Shown piece after piece: positions 28,201 to 40,841 of a stretch of DNA of 64,000 bases (its first letter is position 1; every line of letters starts with the position of its first letter). Under the pieces are notes generated by a model, which searched no databases, was not told where the DNA came from, and saw only the letters and a program-made list of their open reading frames with translations. The stretch is from Doryteuthis pealeii (taxonomy: Eukaryota > Mollusca > Cephalopoda > Myopsida > Loliginidae), in assembly GCA_023376005.1 (NCBI GenBank), contig CM042152.1:71328571-71392570 (forward strand). The letters run 5' to 3'. The position numbers and the translations under genes were made by a program.

Positions 28201-31200
28201 ACAGATCCCTGTGCTACTCATACACTGAGTTGGCGAGGACCGGTATCGAACTAGGAACCTTGTGGTTTCTATCCGAACGCTCTACCGACTGAGCTAAACC
28301 GGCGGTCTTTTGTTATTTCCGAATTCATTTCCAAGTTATAAAAATTGTTAATGTACAAATTTATTTCTAAGCTATAAGAATTGTTATCTTACAAAAAAAA
28401 TTTGTAGCAAAAAAATTGTCAAAAATATCTCAGTAATCAATACTTGGGAATCCAAAATTTCAGGATTATGGGTATCTAGATTCAGACTAGAATGTTTTTA
28501 ATTTGCTCACTGAGTGGCCTGATTCCAAAATGGTATGATATGTTGGACTACAGGCTCTAGGAGTAAAGTTGAAAAATGTGACACACAGACATTCTAATTT
28601 ATTATTAGAGATGTTTTGAAATTTTTAAAAATTGGTTTGTTTTCAATACAGAATAATTGAATAAAATAACTAAGAATGTATTTATATTTGCTTCTTATTC
28701 ATAAGGATGTCCAAAGTTGGTTGTTTTTTTTTATTTTTTTTAAATTTTGTACTTATGTGTGGATTTAAAATCTTTTTTTTTTAAACCCTCAGAAACAATC
28801 TGCTCTGTAAGACCAACCCCCTGTATTCTTTGCTTTGGTAAGGACTTGATATTTGCTGGTCGTTACTAACCTTTTTACAGAAAATGGATTGGCTTTTCTC
28901 TGCATCTTTTCTTTAGCTATAAATTATCTTGCTTTAAACTCTAATATATTAGCAAATATAATAAGGAGTATAAATAATGGGTATTTAGGCAGCATATTTT
29001 TATTAATACAAGTTTGATGAAATACGGTAAACAAAGGATGTTTTAAAAAAGTAGTTAACTTTTCTTCATAAAATTTCCTATAAAAGTAGTGGAAATACAG
29101 AACTCTAATACCATTGGCTGGGCGTCCCATGACCAAGAGTATAAAACTACCTAAAACGGTCAGCTGTACTGAATCTTAAAATGGAGGTGAGTTTAGTGAA
29201 AGCCTGTTGGTGGAGGTGGGTGGAATTGGGGTCTGATCAGCTCTGATTGAGGGGCCTAGGGGAGAAAATACATTGTTGAAAGACCCAAAATTTTCAATGA
29301 TCCCAGGAATATGACATCGCTGACTACTCACCCCCTTTCACATAAAAGATGTATTTTGCAAAATTAAAATCTTGAAAAATAAATACAATCCCATTTTTTT
29401 TTTTCTGATCTTGATAATAAACTAGGAGTAGAGTCAGAAGCTTTAAATTACAAATCTTTAAAAAGAAATTTACACTCGTTAAATCCAAACATTCGTTCTC
29501 TTGTACATAAACAAGAAAAGTTGACGCTACTTTGGTATGTGAATGTAATCTACCTAACCCACTTCATTTTAATTTCTTTTAATGATAAATAATGTAATTT
29601 ATTACTTTTTCTTGTTTTGGTTTATGTATATTTAATTTGCCTATAAATTTAATAAATCATTTTCAAATTTGTATAACTTTTTTAAAACAAATGTATAAAC
29701 ATATAATATCTTATTCAAACCATGATAACCAAATGATATATTTAGATCACATACTAAAATAAAATTTGACTAATAAATCACATTGGCATGTAGATCACAT
29801 ACCAAGGAAGCACCAAAAAATTTGTTTAAAAAAAAGTCCTTGTTTATTGTTTTAAATGAATTTGTATTGGTAAATAAGCTGCATAGATCTAATCCTCCTT
29901 TATGGTGTAGTAAATATATTAAATTGGGTTTACATTTTGGTAGAAGAATAGCTAGAAACAGTTTAAAAATTTAAACTGTTTCAATTAATTTTTTGTCAGC
30001 AAGAAAATTATGTCTTGATTTTCAATCATTTTGCAAATCTTTCTCCTCTTTTTTTCCTCCCCTCATAAAAGAACAAAATCCATTTATAAATTTACCTTTG
30101 TAATAATTAAACTTGTAGAGGTGCGTGGTGTAATGGTTATCATCATAGGAAATGGACACGGTGACCCGAGTTCAAATCCTGGACGAGGCTGTTTGTATTT
30201 CACATAGCACTAATACCCTTGGGAAAGGTATCTATCCAACTATTCTCTGGTCAGCTATGGGTAAATAGTAGGGCAGACTGGGCTCTTTAACCTTGGTATG
30301 GCAATTGGTCTAGAAGGAGAATTCAAACCTGTTAAACTCCACTTAAAAAAAAATTGACCTTGTGTGGAGAGATTGGTAAATACATCATAATGAAACTTTA
30401 CCATTATAATATATTAAACTTTAAAATCAAGTTTGTCAAGTGTACTCTAATGTTTATAAGATCTATTGTGAAAACATTAATTGATTTCTCTCTGTTTAAT
30501 CTATATATTTTTCAGGAAAAATTTAGTTTATTTAAAAAATGGCATGCTGAATTGAAATTATAAAATAATTTCTGATGTTTTTGAAATATGAGTTTAACTA
30601 TTAGAATCTCAGTGGACAGTATTTCTGTCATTACCTAGAAGTTCATATACTCAGTGGCCTGAATTCCAACCAAGGAACCCCAATTTTTACATCACTATTA
30701 CCTAGCAACAATCAGACTGTTAAATAATAGATTACAACATTTTATATTTTAATTTTTCAGCCAGGAGCCTTTGCTCACAGGTGTGGGCGGTCTTGGATTC
30801 TAAGGTTTCAATTCTTGTTACTAGATGACCCTTGAACTTGTTCCCTTTGCAACAGCAGTCTATAATGATATTAATACTTTCATTTTGGAAAGAGTGAAGA
30901 ATTCTAATTAGCATTTCATTGTAGCTGTCCATAATTATATTGATGCTTTTATTTAGGAAAGAGTGAAGGATTCTGATGAGCATTTCATAGTTAACAGCAG
31001 TCCCTAATGATATTGATGCTTCTATTTAGGAACAAATAAAAACATGTATGATTAAAGACAGATATTCAACATTAATGCAGACCCCACAAAATTGTTATTC
31101 TGTTGCAAATTGGACTATGAATTATTTTCTTTCTAAGTTAGATCATAGATCTAAGTTAGATAAAAGTATCACTCTAATAAAAAAAAAACTTAGCTATGAG

Positions 31201-34200
31201 GTGCAGTTTTTACTGGATTATAATTATATACATGTATTGTATCCTAACATAGCCTCTTTTCTGGGTTTAACCCATAAGAGTAGTCTCCCCTTGGTAGTAC
31301 TCTTCAGTTACTGTAAGAAAGAGACACCACACCATTTAAAAAATAAAAGCACAGTTATTATACAATATGTTCCTCATTTTTTTCTTCAACACAGTAGCAT
31401 GCAAATATTATGATAATTTCAGTAATATATAATTATCGTTATATACACAACATTTTGGCTGATGTACCCTCTGGCCTTCTTCAGGTATTTCTAGTTGAAC
31501 TCAGGAATCTCTTTGTCAAACTGAGAACCCTTCATGTCATAATTGGGAGCCTTCATGTCACTTTGAAGTGAACCTCTTATTTAATCCATTGGGGTAGATT
31601 ATTCTTGTTCCGTTACACATGACTGGGTATATGAAGACTTCTGAGTTCGACAAGAAACACCTGAAGAGGGCCAGAAGGTACATCGTCTGAAATTTTGTGT
31701 ACATAACAATAAAAATGAGGACAAAATCTCAAATAATCTAAATAATACAAAGTACCACTACTGTTCTTTTACAAGGATGGCTTTGGTATTAAATAACCCT
31801 TAAAGATTGATATACCATTAAACAAAAAAACCAAACCAAACCTTTTAAGTAGAAAATAATTCTTAATTTTAGGTCTGTTTGTTTTTTTTAATTATTACCT
31901 CAGATGTGATTCATTTTAATTATATGAGAGGAGTTATTTTTTGGTCTTTATTATAATTTCAGATATGATTCATTTTAATTATATAAGAGGGAGTTATTTT
32001 TTGTTTTTTATTATAACCTCAGATGTGATTTATTTTTATATGAGAGGAGTTATTTTCATTACTAAACTCTTTCATTCTTTAATTTCTTTTTTTCAAAACT
32101 AGCTTCCAAACTCGAGTTGCTCTTGCCTCATTCTGAAATTTGTTTTATGTATTTTCTTTGTAATTGTTTTATTTTGTTTTTTGTTTTTTTTTGTTAAATT
32201 TCTTTGTTATTTCTTTTTAGACATGGTGACAGGTTTCCCATCATTAAGCAGTGACCCTATTGTAATAGTGAATGCTGATGGTATCTACGTTGCGACTATT
32301 GCTGTTCTTTCTCTTAACCTTAAATTGATTGTCAATGGTTACTACAACAGTAATTTTCAAGGAAAAGTTATCGAGTCCAAAGTAAGAAGAATTTTTTTTT
32401 TACTAACCCACTTTATGAATACATTTTTTTTTTTATAAGAAAAAAATAAATACACAAAAAAGACAAAGATACTTACAATGATGATCCAAATTATTGGATT
32501 CTTTTGATATTTTTCAACTTTAAGTTGGACTAAACAAATACTCGATACACCCATTTCAATATCAGGTATCTTTCAAATTTAAAAAAAAAATTGAATGAAG
32601 AATATTAAAACCTTGTTTTCAACAAAAAGCATTTTTCTTTCCTAGAACTTCAGAAGATTACATAGATGCAAGAAGAACCATCGTCTTAATGTTCAAAAAC
32701 ACGTATTAAAAATTTCAAGCCATTTACAAGAGCTTCATATAAAAGCAGACAACTATTCAAGACATATTCAATTGTCATATATTTTAATTTTTTTTCCTCA
32801 AGAACAGAGCCTAATTTTACATATAATTTTTTTTTTCTGTGGATTTCTTAATTATAACAATGAAATAGATCACATTAAAAAGAGCACATCTTAAAAAAAG
32901 AAAAACAGCAAAAATGTGCCATTTTGACAGATACAGATTTTGATTTATAAAATTCTTCCACTTTAAAGACTATAAAACAAATCATCCCACCCTGGCGACT
33001 GGGGTGTTAGAATGCACCGACTGCACCTCTGCAGAGGGGTAAGACTCCCCCAATGTGGCCACCTATTGGCCGTGCGTGGCAACCTGTGATGCTTAAGGAT
33101 AGAACTCAGGCGGCTGAGCAGTCCATGACTTGCAATATTTCACTTTAGGCTTTTCTTGGGCTAGACGGGCGGTCGGAGAGGACCCCTCTGATCAATCAGC
33201 TGGCCACGTCAAGCCCTAGCACCTATATGATTTCCCCAACCATATTGCCCTTCTGGCAAGCCCCAACCCTTTTTATCATATGGGTGCTAGAAGGTGATGA
33301 CTGAGGGTCTACATGTCCTGGGAATGACGTTAAACTCTATCTGATGGTGAGGTTCCAGTTTTGGTGGTCCACTCTGACCCGGATTGGTAGTACCTGTTAG
33401 GGTCCCATCTATGGGTTTAATAGAAAAATATATTTATAAAAAAATTGTATTATCCATTAAGAATTGATTTATTTCAAAACTTTATCAGCATTAAATGACC
33501 CACTGATGTTGATATGCTGTAAAACAAAACAAGCCAAAGCCAAGACAAATCATCTTTATAAAGATTTTTTTATCCTTTCTCTTCATATTACATAAAAAAT
33601 TATGTTAAATTTTAATCATTTTTTTCCAAGTTTTGTTGAATTCATTTCATGGGCGGTTAAAAAACATGTGAAATTTTGAACAAACCTATATAGAGATATA
33701 TTACTAAATGCTGAAACTAGTTAATTTCCTCATTTGTTGGTTTCAGTTTTATTCGCTCATGAATTTATATTTACTTCTTTTAGTTATAATGATTCAGATA
33801 GAAATTTTTATTTTGTTTATTGATTTCTAAAAAGGTGATGAAAGAAGAGTCTTGTTTGCAATATACACTGATGGAAAATAAAATTAGCTGAATATATACT
33901 TCAATTAATTAAAAATATAAACATACAGGTAATATAGCTGGTTTGTAGTAAATGATCGCATATACAGATCAATATTCCGGTCAACTCAATCTGAAAGCAT
34001 CACTTCTTGCTAGATCACCAAAGTTAAGCAGTGATGCGCTTGTTCACTACTTAAATGGGTGATCACTTAAACAACACCAGTTACTGTAAGCAACCTGAGT
34101 CCTTTGTTTATTAAAATGATTTGATTCGGCATTAAATGTCTTAAACAGGGTTGAAACAGCCAAGCAACTATTTCAATGTTTATCTATCACACTGAATTTT

Positions 34201-35479
34201 AATTACTATTTCATAAGCCGTGAAATTGTTTTATGAACTAAATACTTAAAAGATTTACTTTGATTTGAGTATTTTATTTTTATGATAATGAATTATAACT
34301 TCTTTTTTTTTTTTTTCTTCAGGAAAACTTTGTAGATAACATTTTGAATAGTGGTCTTATGATCTTCTTGTCCCCCAGTTGGTTAAATGAAGTATATCAA
34401 CAGGTGGTGTCCAGGAATTTATTGGGTGAAGCTGGTTATGAAATAGATGATGAGTCTCCTCTCATTAGTATGCTAACAGGTAATATATAAAAACTTCAGT
34501 ACAAAATGAACTTTGTATTATTTAGAGTTTTCAGACTGTTGTCCTCATCTTTATTGTTATACACACAATGTTTCAGCCAATGTGTCCTCCAGCCTTCAAG
34601 TGTTTCTTGTCAAACTCAGGAACCTGTTAGTCGAACTTGAAAGCCTTCATGTAATTGGGAGCCTTCTCAGAACTTCAAACCGAACCCTTTATTTAATCCA
34701 TTGAGGTAGATTGTTCTCATTCCATTAACCATAACTGGGTACAAGTGTTAAGCTGTGTTTGACAAGAAGGTTCCTGAGTTCAACAAGAAACATCTGAAGA
34801 AAGTCAAAGGGCACATCAGCCGAAACATTGTATATATAACAATAAAGATGAGGACAACAGTCTGAAAAATCTAAATAATACAAATTATCAAGTCTTATCT
34901 AAAAAATTCAAAATAAAATTAACTTATAATAATTCTGATTTTTTTTTTTTTTTTTTTTGTTTTTTTTTTGTATGATGAAGTTTGTTTATTTCATAAGTAA
35001 TGAAAAGAATGTATATGTAAAAAAAAATTTTGAATTCAAAATTTTAAAAAAATGTTAGAATAATTACACAGAAATGTAATATTAAACTTTCAGAACCACA
35101 TGAGATTAATTATCATTCAAGAATGTTTTATTAAAAATGAAATTGAATACAAATGCAATGTACCATTCTTTGTCACTTGTGAGATGTCTACAAATTGCTC
35201 TTACAGATCTTCATACTTTTCCAGGTAATTTTGATGGGCCCCAGTCAATATTTTCCTCAAAAGGAACTGGTAAATCAATAATATAAACTAGTTTGAAATT
35301 AACTGACCTGATAATATAATAATTAAAATTTACATTCTACATTTCAATTATCTGTAGTCTCCTCTAATAAAATGTTACAGATGTGGTCAGATGAAATATA
35401 TCCTTTTTAAAATTTTGATTTATGAATATTGATACATGTTTTATTAGTTTACTTTCTTCTGTATGTTATGGATATATAA

Positions 35480-35510
<31 letters not shown>

Positions 35511-38500
35511 CATCAGTGATGCTGATAGCTTTTTGATTTAGTGCATCCTGGGACGCACATATTTGCTTTGAATGAGTCGCCAGGAAAATTTATGGGTCCC
35601 AACTAAAGCCGTCTAACTCCTACCTTGTAACCTATCCTGCATAATTCATTTCTAAGAAACTATTGATGTATTTACAGTTAGCTTGAAATGGTGAGGGAAG
35701 AAAAAAGAAAAACACTGGGACACATGGCTATGATTTTACTGCATCCTTTTAGATTTTTGTGCATCAAGGACGCAGGACGCGTACCTATCAGCATATCTGA
35801 TATATATTAACTGTACTTTTAAAAGCATTTGATAGCTAAAAACACTATAGCTCATGTTGTATTGTTGTGATATAATATTGTTTTTATTTTTTAGATATCG
35901 ATGGACTTGGTAGCCATGAATTGTGTGGTCAGATTCTGACAGAAGCTCGTTCCAGCTGTGATACATTACTTTCTGATGATGAAGAAGATGAAGATGACCA
36001 AGATCAATTAACAGGAGAGAGATTACGACCAAACAAAAACTCCATAGATGCTGGTGAGTAAGAAAAGCTTATATAATTTTGTCATTCTATTCACACCAAA
36101 ACAAAAAAAAATGTGACTACTATCTTTCCTTACAGATTGCATGTCTAAAGAAGGCTGCAGAATGGATTGGTTGTAATGCAGTGATAATAACAAAAGTCAC
36201 ACAAAGAACGAGTTCATGACTCCAAAGATGAAATGATATTTGTAAACAGTTATGATGTAATGAATATGTATACACCTGGGTCCCCCCTCACAGTAATATG
36301 ATTGGCTAGTGTCAACCATAAATACTAAGCCATGTAGAGGTACAATGCCTACTACTACGCCTAATACTACTACTACTACATTGCACCAGTATTACTACTT
36401 ACCTGCTCGAGTGTACCATGCTGCTACTTCTACTAATATATCCCTTTCCGGGACATATCAAGTTATCTCTGTAAAGATGAATTAATTTGAATTATTTGGA
36501 TTTTTCAAACTATTATCCTCATCTTTATTGTTATATATACTATGTTTTGGCAAATGTGCCCTCTGGGTTTTTTCAGGTGTTGCTTCTCAAACTCTGGAGC
36601 CTTCATGGAACTTCAAACTGAACCCTTTATTCAATCCACCCGGGGTAGACTGTTCTCATTCTGTTAACCATGACCGGGTACAAGTGTTAAGCCATGTTAA
36701 GTATTCTATGTTATTATCGCCCTTGGCCAGGATTGAACCTGCAACCTACAGATGATTTTCACTTAGAACAGTATTAACTCAACCCCTATATCCGTTGCAC
36801 CATGTGACCAAAATTCAGACAACATGATGAATTAAATTTTAATTTTTAATCTGCCAATTAATGTTCTAAATTCTTTCTTGAAAAATACCAACATTTTTTT
36901 TTCTTGCAGGTAAGAAAATATCAAAACAGATTTTGTCAACTTGCTGGGAAGGTGTACTGGATGTCCTCTCTGTTCTTTTGAATGGAAAGAGCTCATGTGG
37001 AATCACGAGTAGCCTGGCTTTGATGCTAGGTACTGAAGGTGCTAAAGAAGAGACTATGAAAGCCAGAGAAGCCGTGTGTCACAGTCTTGATGGTCTACAA
37101 AAAGCAGCTAAATTGTGTTGCATTTTAGGTAAGTCTTTATTAAATTCTGCCTTTATTCAATTCTGCCTGTCACATTGAGGGCACAGCATGAGACCAAGTG
37201 ACATAACAATTTTTCTATTCTGAGTCAGAATTTTTTATGCAATTCACCATATATCTCTAATCACTCATTAGTCTAAATTTAAATATATAACCAAAATTCT
37301 TATTTAATTAATAATTAATGATAATTTCTTTTATTTTATAATTCTATAAGTTCTTAAACCTTTTTGGTGATTTTTTTTCACTCTAATTTAAATATAACTT
37401 AAATCACTTCAAATCTTACATGTTCTTTTAAACCGGAAACCCAACAACAAAATTAGATACAATATATTTGAATCACTTCTAAATAGGATGTCAAAGAGAA
37501 AGGTAAGCAAACATATTTATGTCAATTTATCAGTCTTCATTCACAATGACAGAATAAATAAAAATCAAAAAGATTAAAATTTTGGATAGCAATAAATATA
37601 TATAAGAAAAAATTTTAAGAAAATTTTTTTTTACTGGGCTTTTTTGAAAAAGAATTGAAAATTGAAAATTCAAATAACCTAAGATTGTTAATCTTAGGTT
37701 ATTTCAATTTTCAATTCTTAATTCTTCTTATATTCATTTTTCCATGCTTCAAAAAAGCCCAGTAAAAAAAAAATTTCTTAAAAAATTTTTTCTTATATAT
37801 ATTTATTGCTATCCAAAATTTTAATCTTTTTGATTTTTATTTATTCTGTCATTGTGAATGAAGACTGATAAATTGAAATAAATATTGGAGGAAGATGTTA
37901 TACCCTCATTTTCTTTTTGACAGGTCTTCAGAAGCGATGTGCAGCTGTTTTTACCCAACTTGCTAGCACTTCTTGTGTTGTTGAGGAACGTTCAAATCTT
38001 CCAGAAAGAAAAGGCATAAAAGCACCTATTCTACCAAACCGGCCCAAACTGGTTAGGCTACATGCAGCTCATGTGCTCAGCATGGATGTGGTTATGTCTG
38101 TGGGGCTAGAGATGGGCAGTCATGCTGCAGACTGCTGGAAACACATATTCAGGTAAATCATTGCAACAGAACTATACAATTAACTCTTTGCTTACCAAAT
38201 TTCCCACACAGCTGTACAAAAATTTCTTGGTATTATTCAGCTGTATCCTGGGATATTTCCATATTGTAAAAGGACTAAAATATGTGTATATATATGTATA
38301 TATGTTTATATACTTATGTATAACTGTATGTATGCATTTGTTTATTTATTGAACATTTTTGAAATTTGTAAATTTCTTTGAATTTTAAAGGAGTTCTCTT
38401 CTCATTAGTTAAGCTACTTAGAGAGCTCAAACTTGTACTAAAAAATGTCTTGTAACCAAATTTTATGCAAAATGTATGTTGCTTTGTAAAAAAGAAAAAT

Positions 38501-40795
38501 AGAGAGAATAACCATTTTTATGTTTTCTTCTTCTTCTTTTTTCATTAAGATTTGTTTTTTGTTTTTTTGTTATTCCTAGATGCTGTAGCCATATTGCAAG
38601 ATTAGAGCATACTTACTTCAGTGCTGGTAACAACCAATCTAGCCTTCCTAAAGTGCACCATGAACAACCTGTAATGAGTATACCAAATTTGGATGGCTCA
38701 TATAAGTAAGTAAAAATTATTTTATTTCTATATTCTAGAAAGTTTGAATTTTTTCAAACTAAATGTCTTTAGGGGCATCTTCAATATTCTGATTGTTCAT
38801 CATGATATATAATTTGAGTATTTTTTACAAGCATTTGGTATGTATCTCCATTTAGTTTTCATTAATATGAATTCTAATACAACAACAGATTTTGGTTAAA
38901 ATCAAATATAGGTCAAATGGAGAGCTGACGGTAGGTGTGACAAAAAAACAAAACAATCTCCTGGCCTAGCGCTAGTGAAAAGGGGATAGACTCGCTCACT
39001 GTCTGGCTGATACTGACAATAAGACTCTGTACCAACTTTATTTCATGTAGGGCAGAGCAATGCATCTACCAAAACAGTCAGTTAAAAAACTTAACTTTGT
39101 GGGGACCAAATAAAGTGTCTATCAATCTATGTCATGGCTGACTGCTACTCGCTCATGGTTTCCAACCCACAATGCACTGTAACGGGAGGTAACTCTCTCT
39201 TTATTTATCAGTGTTCTGGGTTTGACGTTAAACTACATCTAATTGTGAAGTTCCAATTTTGGCGTATCCCTTCAATTTCATTACTCCCGGGTCCACTCTG
39301 ACCCGGAGTGGTATTACCTGTTAGGGTCCCATCTATGGGTTAAATAGAAAAAAAATGTGTTTTAAAAGAAAAAATTGAGTTAATAAAAAATAAAAAACAA
39401 AATGTCTTTGGATAGAATGACCCAACAAAGGTTGACCTGCCATAAAATCCAACCAACCAACTAACCTTATTCATCAAGGGAAGCAACTGTAGATATTTTT
39501 GTTGGGGTGGTCCTAACAGAAATATGATTTGTAAACTTCAATAGTATATTTTTAAACTTTTGCAAGCAAACAGGTTTTTTTAATACCTGGCAATAACAAT
39601 TTTATCATCATTATTATTTTCAGTTGTGATCCTGAACTGTATATGACACCTATGGTACCTGTAATGCCTGTAGCTCCAACAATAAGTGTCCATGAACTGA
39701 CTCGATTGAGCAGTGTTGAAGCTGGGTGGGACAGTGCGATCAGTGGAGGGGGTGTACTCAGCGCCTCCCAAGCATCAAAAGCGCTTTGTGGTCTATCTCA
39801 AGAGGTGGACAGGTAACTATGTGCATCAAGCTTTTTTTTTTCTTCTCTTCGCTAATTTCTTCCTCTTCAGGAATGGAACTTGGATTTTGTTGTTTGTCAA
39901 ATTCTTATAATTGAATATTCAACTATAAATACCTGCATACTAAATTCTTTCTTGTATACTGTGCATTCGTGTATAACACACACTCCTAATTTTAGATGAA
40001 AATTTAATTTAAAAGATCCAGTTCTCTTGTACACTGTACAATACTTTCCACAGTGGTTAATATTTGTTCTTTTGTATAATGTGCAGTAGAAAAATATGTA
40101 GTGTTGTGTGCAGCTTGAAGAAAGCTGGAGAAAGATAAGATGAGGTTGTTTACCTCAGGAAAGGTAAAGTCAGACACTTGATCACAAAAAATTCCAATCA
40201 GTTTATTGCCAATATCACTACTTCTCTTTGGATCCGTCTCTAAAAAAGGAAGGTGTGAAGTGGTGAAGAGACAAAGATGAGATGAAGAGGTGACAAGAAG
40301 ATGAGGTTTTTCATATCAGGAAAGGAAAAGTCAGACATGTAGTCACAAAAAAATTCCGCTCATTTTATTGCCATTAAAAACAGGAAGACATGAAGTGGTT
40401 CAAGTTGATCAAGGAAAGATCCATTCTTTTACAAATTGTAGCCCACTTCCAATGGAGTAGGGGTAGTTTTCCTTATCTCCAAAATTTAGGTCATTTGTTG
40501 TTACTCTCCTGGTAATTAACTGATTGACCCTTTTTCAAAAATCCCAAATTTTTTTATTTCCATCTCTTGCACCTACAACAAGAGTTCTTGTTATTGACCT
40601 TGTTGATCACCAGATCCACTTGAGGTGGGTGTTAGCCACTATATTACAGGTGCTTTTGGATGAAAAAAAATTAGTATACATAGCAGGAAATAGTATTCAT
40701 ATAAAACCAAGTTTAACTTTTTTAGAAATAAGCTTTATGAACATTCTGTCATCAAAGTTGAAAATAAACTGATATTTGCCCTGTACATCTGACAG

Positions 40796-40841
<46 letters not shown>

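Larger units (their letters stand above)
21609..32220. other. 10.6-kb intron, repeat content overview
   Basis: No exon is visible here; exon 9 and exon 10 are contiguous in protein alignment. Content: (AT)n arrays, inverted repeats (22035-22124, 22643-22768), Helitrons (23447-23882, 24584-25222), LINE fragments (26190-26490, 27400-27560), SINEs (25505, 28058, 30119, 31750), a family D fragment (27643), an inverted SINE-tail dimer (31430) and short tandem repeats (30860-31030, 31890-32060). Stretches 28320-30110 and 31040-31425 hold nothing I recognise. Confidence 0.7.

Noticed and set aside
30119..30190. Possible tRNA gene with GGTTATC and GAGTTCAAATCC
   Set aside because: No acceptor stem pairing, and the same 270-bp body follows in other copies; SINE family A.
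35508..35800. Possible hAT-type MITE (TCAGTGATGCTGATAGCT ... CTATCAGCATATCTGATA)
   Set aside because: The inverted ends are suggestive but short and mismatched, with no second copy in the window; left out of the feature list.
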